Origin: Shewanella waksmanii ATCC BAA-643
GTDB taxonomy: Bacteria > Pseudomonadota > Gammaproteobacteria > Enterobacterales > Shewanellaceae
Assembly (NCBI RefSeq): GCF_000518805.1
Contig: NZ_KI912497.1
Coordinates: 198,396-262,395 of the forward strand
Length of the DNA stretch: 64,000 bases
Direction of reading: 5' to 3'
The position numbers and the translations under genes are program-made. Below the pieces are notes generated by a model. The model was not told where the DNA came from. It searched no databases and saw nothing but the letters and a program-made list of their open reading frames with translations. Numbering within the stretch: the first letter of the stretch is position 1; each line of letters starts with the position of its first letter. Below, piece by piece: positions 35,101-43,023 of this stretch.

Positions 35101-36366
35101 ATCGGAACCATCGATGCCATTGATAGTAGGCATCAGCAATACAACGGGAGCAGTGTCATATTGATTATCGAACTCAATGGTTGCGTTGCCACTGCCGTCT
35201 AAGGTCACACGACCAAACTCAAATTCAGGGAACGGACAAGTCAGGTAGGCGCTACTCGGCACTCTAACCAAGCTAGATGACGATGGTAGTTGCCAATACA
35301 AATCATAGGCTTCGTAGCCAGTTGCTTCATGGAAGCGCATCTCTACTTTATGGGTTCCGGCCTCTAGGCCAATAGTGCCTGTTTCACAGGCTGCGTTACA
35401 ACTTGAGTGAAGGCCGTAAAACCCAACCACAACCTGATCATCTATCAACAGCTCAATAGCGTCATCGCCATCAATACCAAAAGTATAGACACCAGATTCA
35501 GGTACATTGATATAACCTTCAAAAATGCCCAAATAGAAGTCACCTTGGTCACTGTGCGGATTAATATCTAGCCCGTAACCCGAAATGCTCGACTCGATTG
35601 ACTCTCCAAGTTGCTCAGTGGTTTTCTTCACTGTATCAATCAATTGATTGAATTCATCATGGTCTTCAGGGCTCGCGGTAACACCTGGCTTCCAATTGTT
35701 TGCATCGTAGGTACGATAAGTCACGCCGGCTATGCCATCTTGCTCAGCAGGGCATTGCAGTGGCACCGGCGGTAATAAAGGCTCTTCAGGCCCGTTTTCA
35801 CACATGCCGCCAAAATCGGCATCTTCAATGGCTTCTGGGTCAAATTCCACATCACCATTTCCCGATATATCTAACGCTCCACCCGATGCAAGCGCACCAT
35901 CTATGGACGCATTGCCACTCAAACTCACTGAGCCAGCCACATATACAATACCGTTAATAAAATTCTGACCAGCCACGCTTAAGCTACCACGTACGTAGAT
36001 AATCAAATCTTCGGTATTCCCAAATTCGTTCAAACGAGCTTGGTTTAACGTCAAACTATCAAAATACAGGCGCGTACTTGCACCATCAGTGTTGATGTAG
36101 TTACCTTGACTAAAAGTACCAGCGGCAAAATTATAATCACCAGGGGTAAAATCATAATAGGCTGGTGTACATATTCTATTCTGACCTTGCTTACGACAGG
36201 TTAAATTTCCCAATGACGGGCCAATATCACTGGGTGGCTGCATGCCATTAGGAAAGTGATTACCGCTAGGTGGGTCGGTAAAAATCTCGTCACACTGAGG
36301 GACAGCCATGACCGAAAATGGCAACAAACAAACCAGCGCTATGATGGCTAATAATGGCTTATTCAC
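32194..36366 (-). CDS. mshQ: MshQ, large secreted MSHA-cluster protein with a PA14-like domain
   Basis: The 1390-residue protein has a Sec signal (cut near VMA-VPQ). Next comes a repetitive beta-helix-like region (about 120-175, GSLSVAGQNF... SVSLSGNASIDG) resembling those of other MshQ proteins. A PA14-like domain follows at about 215-375 (GYINVPESGVYTFGIDGDDAIELLIDD). After it are two stretches (about 380-470 and 480-580) with the FxNQYDTAPVVLL / FNHQFGSKPTVV pattern of H-type-lectin-like repeats. The long rest matches the DUF6701 region of MshQ, with several cysteine pairs. The function of MshQ is unknown; PA14 and lectin-like parts point to carbohydrate contact, which is inference. It overlaps the mshP stop by eight bases as the last gene of the cluster. 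Confidence 0.85.
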   Translation of the reverse strand: MNKPLLAIIALVCLLPFSVMAVPQCDEIFTDPPSGNHFPNGMQPPSDIGPSLGNLTCRKQGQNRICTPAYYDFTPGDYNFAAGTFSQGNYINTDGASTRLYFDSLTLNQARLNEFGNTEDLIIYVRGSLSVAGQNFINGIVYVAGSVSLSGNASIDGALASGGALDISGNGDVEFDPEAIEDADFGGMCENGPEEPLLPPVPLQCPAEQDGIAGVTYRTYDANNWKPGVTASPEDHDEFNQLIDTVKKTTEQLGESIESSISGYGLDINPHSDQGDFYLGIFEGYINVPESGVYTFGIDGDDAIELLIDDQVVVGFYGLHSSCNAACETGTIGLEAGTHKVEMRFHEATGYEAYDLYWQLPSSSSLVRVPSSAYLTCPFPEFEFGRVTLDGSGNATIEFDNQYDTAPVVLLMPTINGIDGSDARFDGPSDVRISSYAANHGSVSILQDNPPRSSTNAKAMVDIDYFVMEPGYRFLSRGSALQADKVDTIEYQGRRLPASGRGYEDVEFNHQFGSKPTVVAQTLSRNNNRFITPVVNNVDSDGDEFDIAIETSEIAGNITTAETLGYVAGLGRGTMTVNGEAVLYEFAIALNHGDGNRTRRLDQQCDFNNSYQNSYPAQPLTIASKMARRGGDGGWTRRCLKDDFSGTLSFVIDEDQYSDNDRNHLAEDIGYFAFEYAPEPPAVNHYRIEFSSGALSCAAKPITIRSCANDDCTSLTSVTASVELTKNDTFYSTEVFTGQTVPAADLWHGDGGTVKVGLGATSPSGPYRCFIDGVEVANIDQCLLTFDDNGFYFDVPNTLAGKTTDEFQLFAVAKDTQTQQCGPLFSSETKTVDFSFDYLNPSSVNNPAALTLASLNSVAVSESIDGGSSASLDVSFDANGIARLQATYPEAGQVSLAASHVLVLEDGESVLLEHQDNFVAAPAGFHFYNATNNGTCSAGDPYDASCQILAKSGEGFTMLVKAVKWESEGDNDFSDNVALQNFEHSAIAINPQVHQPSNGASSSFGVTSIDFALASGESAEQVLQTWNEVGTVTAQLSKDLVYFDMTIAKENYSSEIFGRFTPAYLAISANTPELDDACGSFSYMDQPMSYAAGAQPKIEVIGHAKSGAITSNYQNGDWWRYMDKDIAAQNQWSGRSYTDKSTVATVVDGEAPGLSGSVSYLTLTANSVYLASGTVKYQRGTAPVAPFDALFDLTLAIEDVTDADGICYKADYDGSCLSYTFTNIGEDKNIGQRYGRLVLDNGYGPQSESLRLPLRTEYVSAVDAVSGNPTWITNTDDSCSVFNTLASVDDSEIPETGLFMDYPNGFPEIDAFVEPSLLIQSSTISNGVGNIYFQVPNTTGEVPLKQHVAPWLKWYWNWDGAGSTLYDPRASGFWGTYRGHDKVIFWREVR

Positions 36367-36829
36367 GGGCCTGCACCTCCACTTCGCGGCTCACTCGCAA
36401 GCAATCTTCTGCGCCACTGGCACAACCGCTGCTCTCACAAGAAGCACGGCTGGTGATGCGATACTGAGTTTGACTATCAAAATTTTGTACTACACAGCTA
36501 TAAGTTACGCTGCAATTGGCAAAACCCATCTCGTTAGGCGGTGTCCAGGTTTGATTTAACGCGCAAGTGCCTGTACTGCCGTCAATCGGCAACAATTGTG
36601 ACAGGGCAAAATCGGCACCGCTGTTAGCCGCCGCTAACGCTCGCGTTCCCCACACTTCCAGGTTGACCTGCTCATCGGCATCACGGACAACATTAATTAA
36701 AGTCGCCGACATCAAAAACATCACGGTAATAATAAAAATACCAATGACCAAGGCGCTACCACGCTGACCATGAACCTTAGTCATCGCCTGAGAGCGAGAT
36801 AATCGACTACGCTGATAGCTATGGGACAT
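36359..36829 (-). CDS. mshP: MshP, minor pilin-like protein
   Basis: The 156-residue protein has a single N-terminal hydrophobic helix (about residues 24-47, SALVIGIFIITVMFLMSATLINV) after a basic leader. This resembles PilX/MshP-like minor pilins without the classic GFTLxE cleavage motif. Its C-terminal part has seven to eight cysteines, likely disulfide-linked. It overlaps mshO by 11 bases and mshQ by 8, so the three are co-translated. Partners in minor pilin priming complexes are expected, but not shown here. Confidence 0.88.
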   Translation of the reverse strand: MSHSYQRSRLSRSQAMTKVHGQRGSALVIGIFIITVMFLMSATLINVVRDADEQVNLEVWGTRALAAANSGADFALSQLLPIDGSTGTCALNQTWTPPNEMGFANCSVTYSCVVQNFDSQTQYRITSRASCESSGCASGAEDCLRVSREVEVQARE

Positions 36830-37649
36830 TAACCACCTGCACTTGATGTTGATATTGGAACTCTTGTAAGTTCACGCTAAACAGCGGCGTCAGTTGCACC
36901 ACAGCATTATTTCTTAAAGTGGCATTGGTAAAATGAATCGGCGGTTGTGAGCTTATATTATTCACCACGTTTTCCGCCATTAGCACCCCATTTCCCATCA
37001 CTGCGGGGCCTGGCTGATCTTGATTAAATTTGTTGTAACCTTGATAGCGGCGAATGGCACCATCACTTTCAAAACAATAACTCACCGCATCAGCAATCAT
37101 AAAATACCGCGATTGTGGCGATGCTTCTTCAAACTGGACTGCTTGGTCAAAAGTAATGGTATTGGCAGCAATTGACTTCACATTAAAAACTCGCCCAGTT
37201 GCGGCGCTTGGATCGGCCTCATAAATATCAGCAGAGCTTAATGGATACACCACCATTTGGTCAGCAGATGACAAAGGAACTTGCGGCAGCATCACACTGG
37301 CTGTTTCACTGGCAGTAAAAGGTGATATTGGCAGTTGGGTGTATGATGCACTCGCCGTGATAGGCACAAACTCGATACATTGATAATTTGCCCCATTGCT
37401 TGCCACCCGGATACTTTGTGGCAGCGCATTACGTATTTCGCGGGTCATGCGCTCAATGGCGAAGCGGCTTTGACTTAACACTTGGTCAACCGATGTTGAG
37501 TCGACAAAAATACGCGTACCCAACAAAATGAAACTACTCACTCCAATAACCAATATCCCCAAAATGATAATCACAGTCACCATTTCTACCAAGGTAAAAC
37601 CCTGACTGGATAATTTAAATGGTTGAGGTCTACGCGTTAATCTCACCAT
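36819..37649 (-). CDS. mshO: MshO, minor pilin (PilW-like)
   Basis: The 276-residue prepilin has a leader ending in G and the cleavage motif SQGFTLVEMVTVIIILGILVIG (Glu at +5 of the mature form). A long globular C-terminus follows. Large pilins of this type belong to the tip-initiation complex. It abuts mshD with a one-base overlap and overlaps mshP by 11 bases. Confidence 0.92.
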   Translation of the reverse strand: MVRLTRRPQPFKLSSQGFTLVEMVTVIIILGILVIGVSSFILLGTRIFVDSTSVDQVLSQSRFAIERMTREIRNALPQSIRVASNGANYQCIEFVPITASASYTQLPISPFTASETASVMLPQVPLSSADQMVVYPLSSADIYEADPSAATGRVFNVKSIAANTITFDQAVQFEEASPQSRYFMIADAVSYCFESDGAIRRYQGYNKFNQDQPGPAVMGNGVLMAENVVNNISSQPPIHFTNATLRNNAVVQLTPLFSVNLQEFQYQHQVQVVNVP

Positions 37650-38200
37650 CAGTAATTACTCCTGACAGCATTGAAACGAATTAACTCACCGCTTGGCGTT
37701 GTGACATCAATGGCGATCAGTTTGGCGCTTTTATCACCGTATGGGTAAGTCACTGACACCGCCAGTTCATAGTTTGGATATTGCGAAGCGTAGCTTTCAG
37801 TGGAGTTAAGCATCAAGCTGGCTTGATTCAAACCATGGTAGTCATCAACATCGTTAAAATCATTTCTTGCGATACTGCCGCCGCCATCGCCAAAATCAAC
37901 TTCATCGGTACAAGGTAAGCCTGCGGGTATCCCTAAATCTAAGTTTGCGACGGCATCACAGGCAGGCACGCCACCATTAGCATTAGTATTGCCATCATAA
38001 CGTTTGGCCCAAATCTCATTTAATAGCGAATGAGCTAACTCAGCAGAGCGAACTCGATGTAAAGTCTCACTGGCTCGCTCAGCCTGAGGAAATAACATAC
38101 TGGTAAGCATCACCATCGCGATACCAATCACCACCATGCCTACAACGAGCTCAACTAACGTAAACCCGTTATTTGATTGCTCAAGCTTGCTAACGCCCAT
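37649..38200 (-). CDS. mshD: MshD, minor pilin (PilV-like)
   Basis: The 183-residue prepilin has the type IV cleavage site NNGFTLVELVVGMVVIGIAM, with the conserved Glu5. Its C-terminal part contains a cysteine pair around PACDAVANLDLGIPAGLPC. It overlaps mshC by 11 bases and mshO by one. MshC, D, O and P form the minor-pilin set of the MSHA pilus. Confidence 0.92.
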   Translation of the reverse strand: MGVSKLEQSNNGFTLVELVVGMVVIGIAMVMLTSMLFPQAERASETLHRVRSAELAHSLLNEIWAKRYDGNTNANGGVPACDAVANLDLGIPAGLPCTDEVDFGDGGGSIARNDFNDVDDYHGLNQASLMLNSTESYASQYPNYELAVSVTYPYGDKSAKLIAIDVTTPSGELIRFNAVRSNY

Positions 38201-38642
38201 GAATGTACCCCTGACTTTCGATCGTCAAAGTCAAACTGTCATCAGCCACAACATCGATACTGCAACCGCCCGCGCAAGCGGTTATTGTGCCACTGGTAGT
38301 AAACTGTAAAGCAAAGTTTGTCGCACCACTAAGCTTCAAGCTTGCGCCGTTGTGCAAAGGTTGTGGATCACGATTTCTAACAGAGGTGGCGCAATCAGAC
38401 TGCAATACTAAAGTTTGGTACTGGCTGTCATCGACATTAATACGATAGCAACGATCTTGATTGTTCATCGCCATTAACTGCACTTTTCGCAGCTCAGCAA
38501 TAAACTCATCACGCAGAGTAAACGCACTGTAATTTGACGTGGTAAATAATCGCGGTAATACCGTCACCGCAAGAATTGCGATTAGAATAATGGTGGTCAC
38601 CAGCTCCACTAAAGTAAAGCCTGTATGCAATGACTGCTTCAT
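38190..38642 (-). CDS. mshC: MshC, minor pilin (GspH/FimT-like)
   Basis: From the ATG at 38642 the 150-residue prepilin has a nine-residue leader and the cleavage site HTGFTLVELVTTIILIAILAV. Glu5 is conserved. Three to four cysteines lie in its C-terminal half (for instance TACAGGCSID), typical of this family. The longer frame from 38669 adds nine residues in front, and I find no reason to prefer it. About 170 bp separate it from the third MshA-like pilin gene upstream. Confidence 0.9.
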   Translation of the reverse strand: MKQSLHTGFTLVELVTTIILIAILAVTVLPRLFTTSNYSAFTLRDEFIAELRKVQLMAMNNQDRCYRINVDDSQYQTLVLQSDCATSVRNRDPQPLHNGASLKLSGATNFALQFTTSGTITACAGGCSIDVVADDSLTLTIESQGYIHGR

Positions 38643-38809
38643 GATCTGTTGACTACGCGCTCCCCCCAATTGAGCTTGCTGTTAGTATGCCAAACTCGGT
38701 TAAGTTTTTATACGTAAAATAATGGCTTAACCTATATTACTGGGGCCTTAAGCGATGCAAAATATCATAAGGCTAACTCATTCTTGACGGCTTGATATTT
38801 ATGACGCTA

Positions 38810-39331
38810 TCAGCAGCCAGTTTCGAGTACCTCATAACTAGGCGGGGTGATCACGCCGGCATCCTCTTCGGCCTCATTGTAAACAAGTCGGCAATCCCCA
38901 TTAGCTGCTTTACCTTTAGGCACAATCGTAAAGGTATTTCCGGTAGAGCGCAGCCCCCAGTCCTCTGTAGCTAGAACTCCGTTACTGGTTAGCAACTCGA
39001 ACGTCATGTCCATTGCCAGCTCTAAGTTATCTATGGTTGTTTGTTCATCACCAAAGCTTTTAATGTAGCCATAGTCAAGTTCAATAAAAACACCCGAAGA
39101 CAGTTCGACATCTTGGTTGCCCTCAGTTTCAAGACCTTGGATGCTCGCCTTGGAAAGCACTAAAGTGTTCGCCGCTTGCAGTGCGCCCTTGACACCATCG
39201 AGGGTTGAGGCTCTTGCATCACTTTGTAGATTAATAAACTTAGGTGCGGCGACAACAGCTAAAATACCTAAGATGATGATCGCTACCACCAACTCAATAA
39301 GCGTAAAACCTTGGCCTTGTTTGTTGCCCAT
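38810..39331 (-). CDS. Third MshA-like major pilin paralogue
   Basis: The 173-residue prepilin begins MGNKQGQGFTLIELVVAIIILGILAVVAAPKFINLQSDARAST and continues with VKGALQAANTLVLSKASI. This copies the first 80 residues of the two MshA proteins upstream with few changes. The rest has diverged, though it keeps the EDWGLRSTGNTFTIVPKG block and the closing pair of cysteines (CRLVYN... TGC). A terminator at 39427-39450 separates it from the second MshA gene, so it may have its own promoter or rely on read-through. Whether it is a minor or an alternative major subunit cannot be told from the sequence. Confidence 0.88.
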   Translation of the reverse strand: MGNKQGQGFTLIELVVAIIILGILAVVAAPKFINLQSDARASTLDGVKGALQAANTLVLSKASIQGLETEGNQDVELSSGVFIELDYGYIKSFGDEQTTIDNLELAMDMTFELLTSNGVLATEDWGLRSTGNTFTIVPKGKAANGDCRLVYNEAEEDAGVITPPSYEVLETGC

Positions 39332-39426
39332 AATCCGTTCCTTTTTATTACCCAGTAAACCTAGCTTAATATAGAACTCGGTAACTCGCTACAAATCATC
39401 AACTTGTTGATGGATTTTGCTAACAA

Positions 39427-39450
39427 AAAAGCCTGCATCAGCAGGCTTTT
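39427..39450 (-). terminator. Terminator after the second MshA gene
   Basis: AAAAGCCTGC and GCAGGCTTTT arms with the loop ATCA and an A-run on the plus strand (T-tract on minus) follow the stop of the second MshA-like gene by 20 bp. It would weaken transcription into the third pilin and the minor pilins. Confidence 0.88.
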
Positions 39451-39470
39451 TATTTATTCCATTTGGTTAC

Positions 39471-40001
39471 TTAGCAACCGGTAGTAACACTTGAAATATC
39501 AAACGTACCGGCTGTGGCACTCGTTAACGCATTTTCATATTTAACATAGCAGGTACCAGGATCTGTGCCTGCTAGTGGGCTTACCACCCCTTGTGGATAG
39601 AAGTAAACAATACCAGTTGCGGTATCGTATACCCACTCAGTGTTATCATCATCAGCTGATTCGAGTGACACATTGATATCTAGCATGTGCTCCAAGCTAC
39701 CAGTCCAGGCCCCTATAGCGTGACCATAATTCAACAATACGCTGTTTGGAACTGAATCTACCACAACTGAAGGTGGATTATTGCCACCACTTGCTTGTTT
39801 TTCATTACCCGCGATAAGCGATTTAGAATAAACCAAACTATCGGCGCCTTTAACAGCAGCTTCTAAACCAGTAACAGTGGATGCACGCGCATCAGATTGT
39901 AGATTGATAAACTTAGGCGCAGCGGTCACCGCTAAAATACCTAAGATAATAATCACTACAACCAGCTCAATTAACGTAAAACCCGATTGATTATTTCTCA
40001 T
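39471..40001 (-). CDS. Second MshA-like major pilin paralogue
   Basis: From the ATG at 40001 (AGGAAA upstream) the 176-residue prepilin begins MRNNQSGFTLIELVVVIIILGILAVTAAPKF. The first 60 residues are almost identical to the preceding mshA. The globular part differs strongly, with SVPNSVLLNYGHAIGAWTGS in place of mshA's corresponding stretch. The two C-terminal cysteines remain (TCYVKYE and TTGC). The longer frame starting at 40091 runs into mshA and is rejected. The start lies 14 bp after the mshA stop, so the two pilins are co-transcribed. The pattern is that of a tandem duplication with divergence of the exposed region. Confidence 0.9.
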   Translation of the reverse strand: MRNNQSGFTLIELVVVIIILGILAVTAAPKFINLQSDARASTVTGLEAAVKGADSLVYSKSLIAGNEKQASGGNNPPSVVVDSVPNSVLLNYGHAIGAWTGSLEHMLDINVSLESADDDNTEWVYDTATGIVYFYPQGVVSPLAGTDPGTCYVKYENALTSATAGTFDISSVTTGC

Positions 40002-40015
40002 ATTTATATTTCCTA

Positions 40016-40558
40016 TTAACAGCCTGTATCCACAACTGCATATTGTGCTGGTTGAGAGACTGAACCGGCTTGAGTATATAGTAGGTGACAAGCATCGGCA
40101 GTCGTACTAGAAGCGGTTTTTCCTTGTGGTACTAACTTAAATGTTGTCGCCGTAGAGCGAACGCCCCACTCTTCGGTAGTCACTGCTGTTGTGTCATCAG
40201 CAAGCGCTTGAAACTGCATATCTAATGCTTTTTCAAGGTTAGTCACTACATCTGCAACCGTTGCACTGCTATCTAAATTACCAAATGCAGTCGTCACAGT
40301 GATGTCATTTGTATCATCGGCATCGCCTAAGTCATCGATGATAACTGTACCAGTAGTGTTTTCTTTACCTTGAATAGCCGCCTTTGAATAAACCAAGGTA
40401 TTAGCCCCTTGCAGCGCACCTTTTACACCTTGCACAGTTGATGCACGCGCATCCGATTGCAAGTTAATAAACTTAGGCGCAGCGGTCACCGCTAAAATAC
40501 CTAAAATAATAATCACTACAACTAATTCAATAAGCGTGAAACCGTTTTGCTTATTCAT
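40016..40558 (-). CDS. mshA: MshA, major MSHA pilin
   Basis: The 180-residue prepilin has a short leader MNKQNG, cleavage before Phe, and Glu5 in FTLIELVVVIIILGILAVTAAPKFINLQSDARAST. The mature body keeps VKGALQGANTLVYSKAAI, EEWGVRSTATTFKLVPQGKT, a C-terminal cysteine loop (DACHLLYT... VVDTGC) and a Thr/Asp-rich middle. MshA builds the filament used for surface attachment. It follows mshB by 40 bp and precedes two further paralogues. I call this copy mshA because it sits next to mshB, as in Vibrio and Shewanella clusters. Confidence 0.92.
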   Translation of the reverse strand: MNKQNGFTLIELVVVIIILGILAVTAAPKFINLQSDARASTVQGVKGALQGANTLVYSKAAIQGKENTTGTVIIDDLGDADDTNDITVTTAFGNLDSSATVADVVTNLEKALDMQFQALADDTTAVTTEEWGVRSTATTFKLVPQGKTASSTTADACHLLYTQAGSVSQPAQYAVVDTGC

Positions 40559-40598
40559 GATATTTCCTCAAAAATGCTACGCGCAAATAATAAATAGC

Positions 40599-41216
40599 TT
40601 AGTTAGTAAAACTCACTACTGTGCCAGTACCAGGGTTATAGGTAATACCCTTACCCACATTCAAATCAGGTGTAGGTGAAGCCACGCCAGTAGTTTGATC
40701 TAAAGCAAGTGACGCAACTTGATGGTATACACACAAATCAATACCCGTTACGGTATCGCCATTAAGATCTGTTGCATCTCCACCGACACCGTCTAAGAAT
40801 CTTACGGTATAACGCTGGTCACGTGCATCTTCGGTGTATTGCACGTTGCGTGGTGGGCTTTGTAAAATACTGTTAAATACCTGCTGACAGCGGTTGTCAT
40901 TCATAGCGGTAACATCAGTACCATTGGCGCCGGTTCCCGTAGGAAAACCAAAGCGTGTATCCAGCGATACACTGGTACCATCAAGAATAACACTGTTGTT
41001 ATTGCGACCATCAACTTCCCACTGGGCGCGAACAAAGCCAACAGCAGTAGCAAGACCGCCTGAAACACCATCAACACTGGCATCTTCTGCATCTTCAGTG
41101 ACATTTAGAAAACGTGGAATAGCCGTTGCAGCCAATAAGCCTAGAATCACAATGACAATCACGAGTTCAATTAACGAGAATCCCGATTGTTTTTTAGCTA
41201 ACTTACTTAAATGCAT
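40599..41216 (-). CDS. mshB: MshB, minor pilin
   Basis: The 205-residue prepilin has the cleavage site KQSGFSLIELVIVIVILGLLAATAIPRF and a globular part of about 170 residues. Unlike MshA it has Ser in FSLIE and contains GGLATAVGFVRAQWEVDGRNN, typical of MshB. Two cysteines lie at RCQQVF and DLCVYH. It is the first pilin gene after mshF and has a purine-rich ribosome binding site GGGGG. A promoter for the pilin genes may lie in the 68 bp ahead of it. Confidence 0.92.
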   Translation of the reverse strand: MHLSKLAKKQSGFSLIELVIVIVILGLLAATAIPRFLNVTEDAEDASVDGVSGGLATAVGFVRAQWEVDGRNNNSVILDGTSVSLDTRFGFPTGTGANGTDVTAMNDNRCQQVFNSILQSPPRNVQYTEDARDQRYTVRFLDGVGGDATDLNGDTVTGIDLCVYHQVASLALDQTTGVASPTPDLNVGKGITYNPGTGTVVSFTN

Positions 41217-41284
41217 TTATAAAACCCCCATATGATATTTCATAATTCTAACAGTTAACTCAATTTTAGAAACCTTTGAATTGA

Positions 41285-41782
41285 CTAAATTTCCTCATTA
41301 GTCAAAAAAATTACACGCCCGGATGTGAGCTGATAACTTATTCGATCGTTGTTGTTAGCAATATAGCTACAAACATCTCTTTTTGGGCCGACCTCAATTA
41401 CAATTTGTTGCGAGCGGGTGTCACCGCCCAATAATTGTTGCCATAATTGCTCACAACTCGATTCATTCACATTGTTAACGGTTGGCCAACCACCGTAGCT
41501 TATCTTAACAAGCTGCTGATCTTGGCCATCGGTCACGTCAGTAAACTGCCAGTCTAACCGCATCATCTCGGGTCGGCCTTTGGCTAACCATTGCGCCTTA
41601 ATCATACCCAACACGTTTAATAACCTTGTATGTTCAACGACTAAGCCTTGAGCCGACACTTGCTGAACCGAACCTAAGTAACGGAATCCTAATATCGCCA
41701 ATACAATCAACAGCAAAATTAATGCCACCAATTTGGCATACACCTGCATTAATTCGCCATCGGCTTTTTGCTGTTGTTGCAT
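41285..41782 (-). CDS. mshF: MshF, accessory MSHA protein
   Basis: The 165-residue protein has one N-terminal membrane segment (about residues 14-33, AKLVALILLLIVLAILGFRYLG) and a small periplasmic domain with a cysteine pair (SSCEQLW and RDVCSYI). This is the MshF pattern, and its place between mshG and mshB is canonical. Its exact role is not established. Confidence 0.88.
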   Translation of the reverse strand: MQQQQKADGELMQVYAKLVALILLLIVLAILGFRYLGSVQQVSAQGLVVEHTRLLNVLGMIKAQWLAKGRPEMMRLDWQFTDVTDGQDQQLVKISYGGWPTVNNVNESSCEQLWQQLLGGDTRSQQIVIEVGPKRDVCSYIANNNDRISYQLTSGRVIFLTNEEI

Positions 41783-41800
41783 GGTTACGGGCGCCCCATA

Positions 41801-43021
41801 CTATTGACCGCCCTTAACCACGTTGAGCATATCCCACATAGGCAGATAAATACCCAATGCCAGTATCAATACAATACCGGCGACAAAACCGATCAATATC
41901 GGCTCGAGTTTGGCCGTTAAGTTCTTAAGGTCATAATCGACCTCGCCTTCATAAAAGTCTGCCGCATCGTTAAGTAGTTGGTCAATCTGGCCTGTCTCTT
42001 CTCCCACCGCAACCATTTGCAATACCAGCGGGGTAAATAAGCCACTTTGATTGGAAACCCGTAACATAGAATCACCGGACTCAATGCCTCGGCGCATAGC
42101 GACAATACTGTCATGCATATAAGCGTTATCCACCGCATCAGCCACTAGACTCAGCGCTTGGGTCATTGGCACACCCGCGGTCAACATCATTGAAAAACTG
42201 CGGCAATAGCGCGACAGAGTTGAACGCTCAATAATGCTGCCCACTGCCGGTATTTTCAGTTTCCAGCGATCCCACTGTCTCTCGCCATTCTCGGTGCTGT
42301 GCCAATAGCGAATACCCACAAATATGCCAGCCAACGCCACTAACATTAAATGCCAATAGTTAACGAAGAAATTAGAGGTGTTGATCAGCAGCTTAGTAGC
42401 CCAAGGTAGGTCAGCACCAAAGCGGGAGAACATATCAGCAAACTTAGGTATCACCATGATGTTAAGCACCACCATGGCCAGCGCTACGGCAATCAGCACA
42501 AAGATTGGATAACGCATCGCCGCTTTGATCCGCCGGCGAGTTTCTTGCTCACGCTCAATATATCCAGATAACTGAATGAAGGCGTCTTCTAAGCGACCAG
42601 TGTTCTCACCCACATGTACCATAGACACAAATAAGGCATCAAACACATCAGGGTGATGATTCATTGCCGATGAAAGTGGGCGACCCGATGTCAATTGCTC
42701 AGAAATATCATTGAGTGCATCTTTCATTCGCTTTGAATGCGTCGTTTCTGACAACCCAGCAATAGCACGTAGAATAGGGATGCCAGAACGGGTCAACGAG
42801 TACATTTGCCGAGTAAATATTTGTAACTCATCTAAGCCAACTTTACCTCTAAACAAGCTAGTTATATCAAAGTCGCGTTTAGGTTTAGCTTCATTGAGCT
42901 CTAGCGGAATCACAGCCCGGGACATCAATTGATCGGCGGCGGCACTTTCATTAGACGCATCTAGCTCGCCAGTCACCTGCTGGCCTTGTGCGTTGCGACC
43001 TCGATATTGATATATCGGCAT
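41801..43021 (-). CDS. mshG: MshG, inner-membrane platform protein
   Basis: The 406-residue protein has two GspF-type domains (about residues 70-190 and 270-395). Each has a helical bundle followed by membrane segments, around 170-190, 220-240 and 375-395. Typical motifs are FTRQMYSLTRSGIPILRAI and the VGENTGRLEDAF/VGEETGQIDQLL pair. It is the PilC/GspF-type platform that takes pilin subunits into the fibre, driven by MshE. mshE ends two bases before it. Confidence 0.94.
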   Translation of the reverse strand: MPIYQYRGRNAQGQQVTGELDASNESAAADQLMSRAVIPLELNEAKPKRDFDITSLFRGKVGLDELQIFTRQMYSLTRSGIPILRAIAGLSETTHSKRMKDALNDISEQLTSGRPLSSAMNHHPDVFDALFVSMVHVGENTGRLEDAFIQLSGYIEREQETRRRIKAAMRYPIFVLIAVALAMVVLNIMVIPKFADMFSRFGADLPWATKLLINTSNFFVNYWHLMLVALAGIFVGIRYWHSTENGERQWDRWKLKIPAVGSIIERSTLSRYCRSFSMMLTAGVPMTQALSLVADAVDNAYMHDSIVAMRRGIESGDSMLRVSNQSGLFTPLVLQMVAVGEETGQIDQLLNDAADFYEGEVDYDLKNLTAKLEPILIGFVAGIVLILALGIYLPMWDMLNVVKGGQ

Positions 43022-43023
43022 GA

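Noticed and set aside
32194..36366. Horizontally acquired island around mshQ
   Set aside because: The gene order is that of a normal MSHA cluster and no integrase, IS or tRNA is nearby.
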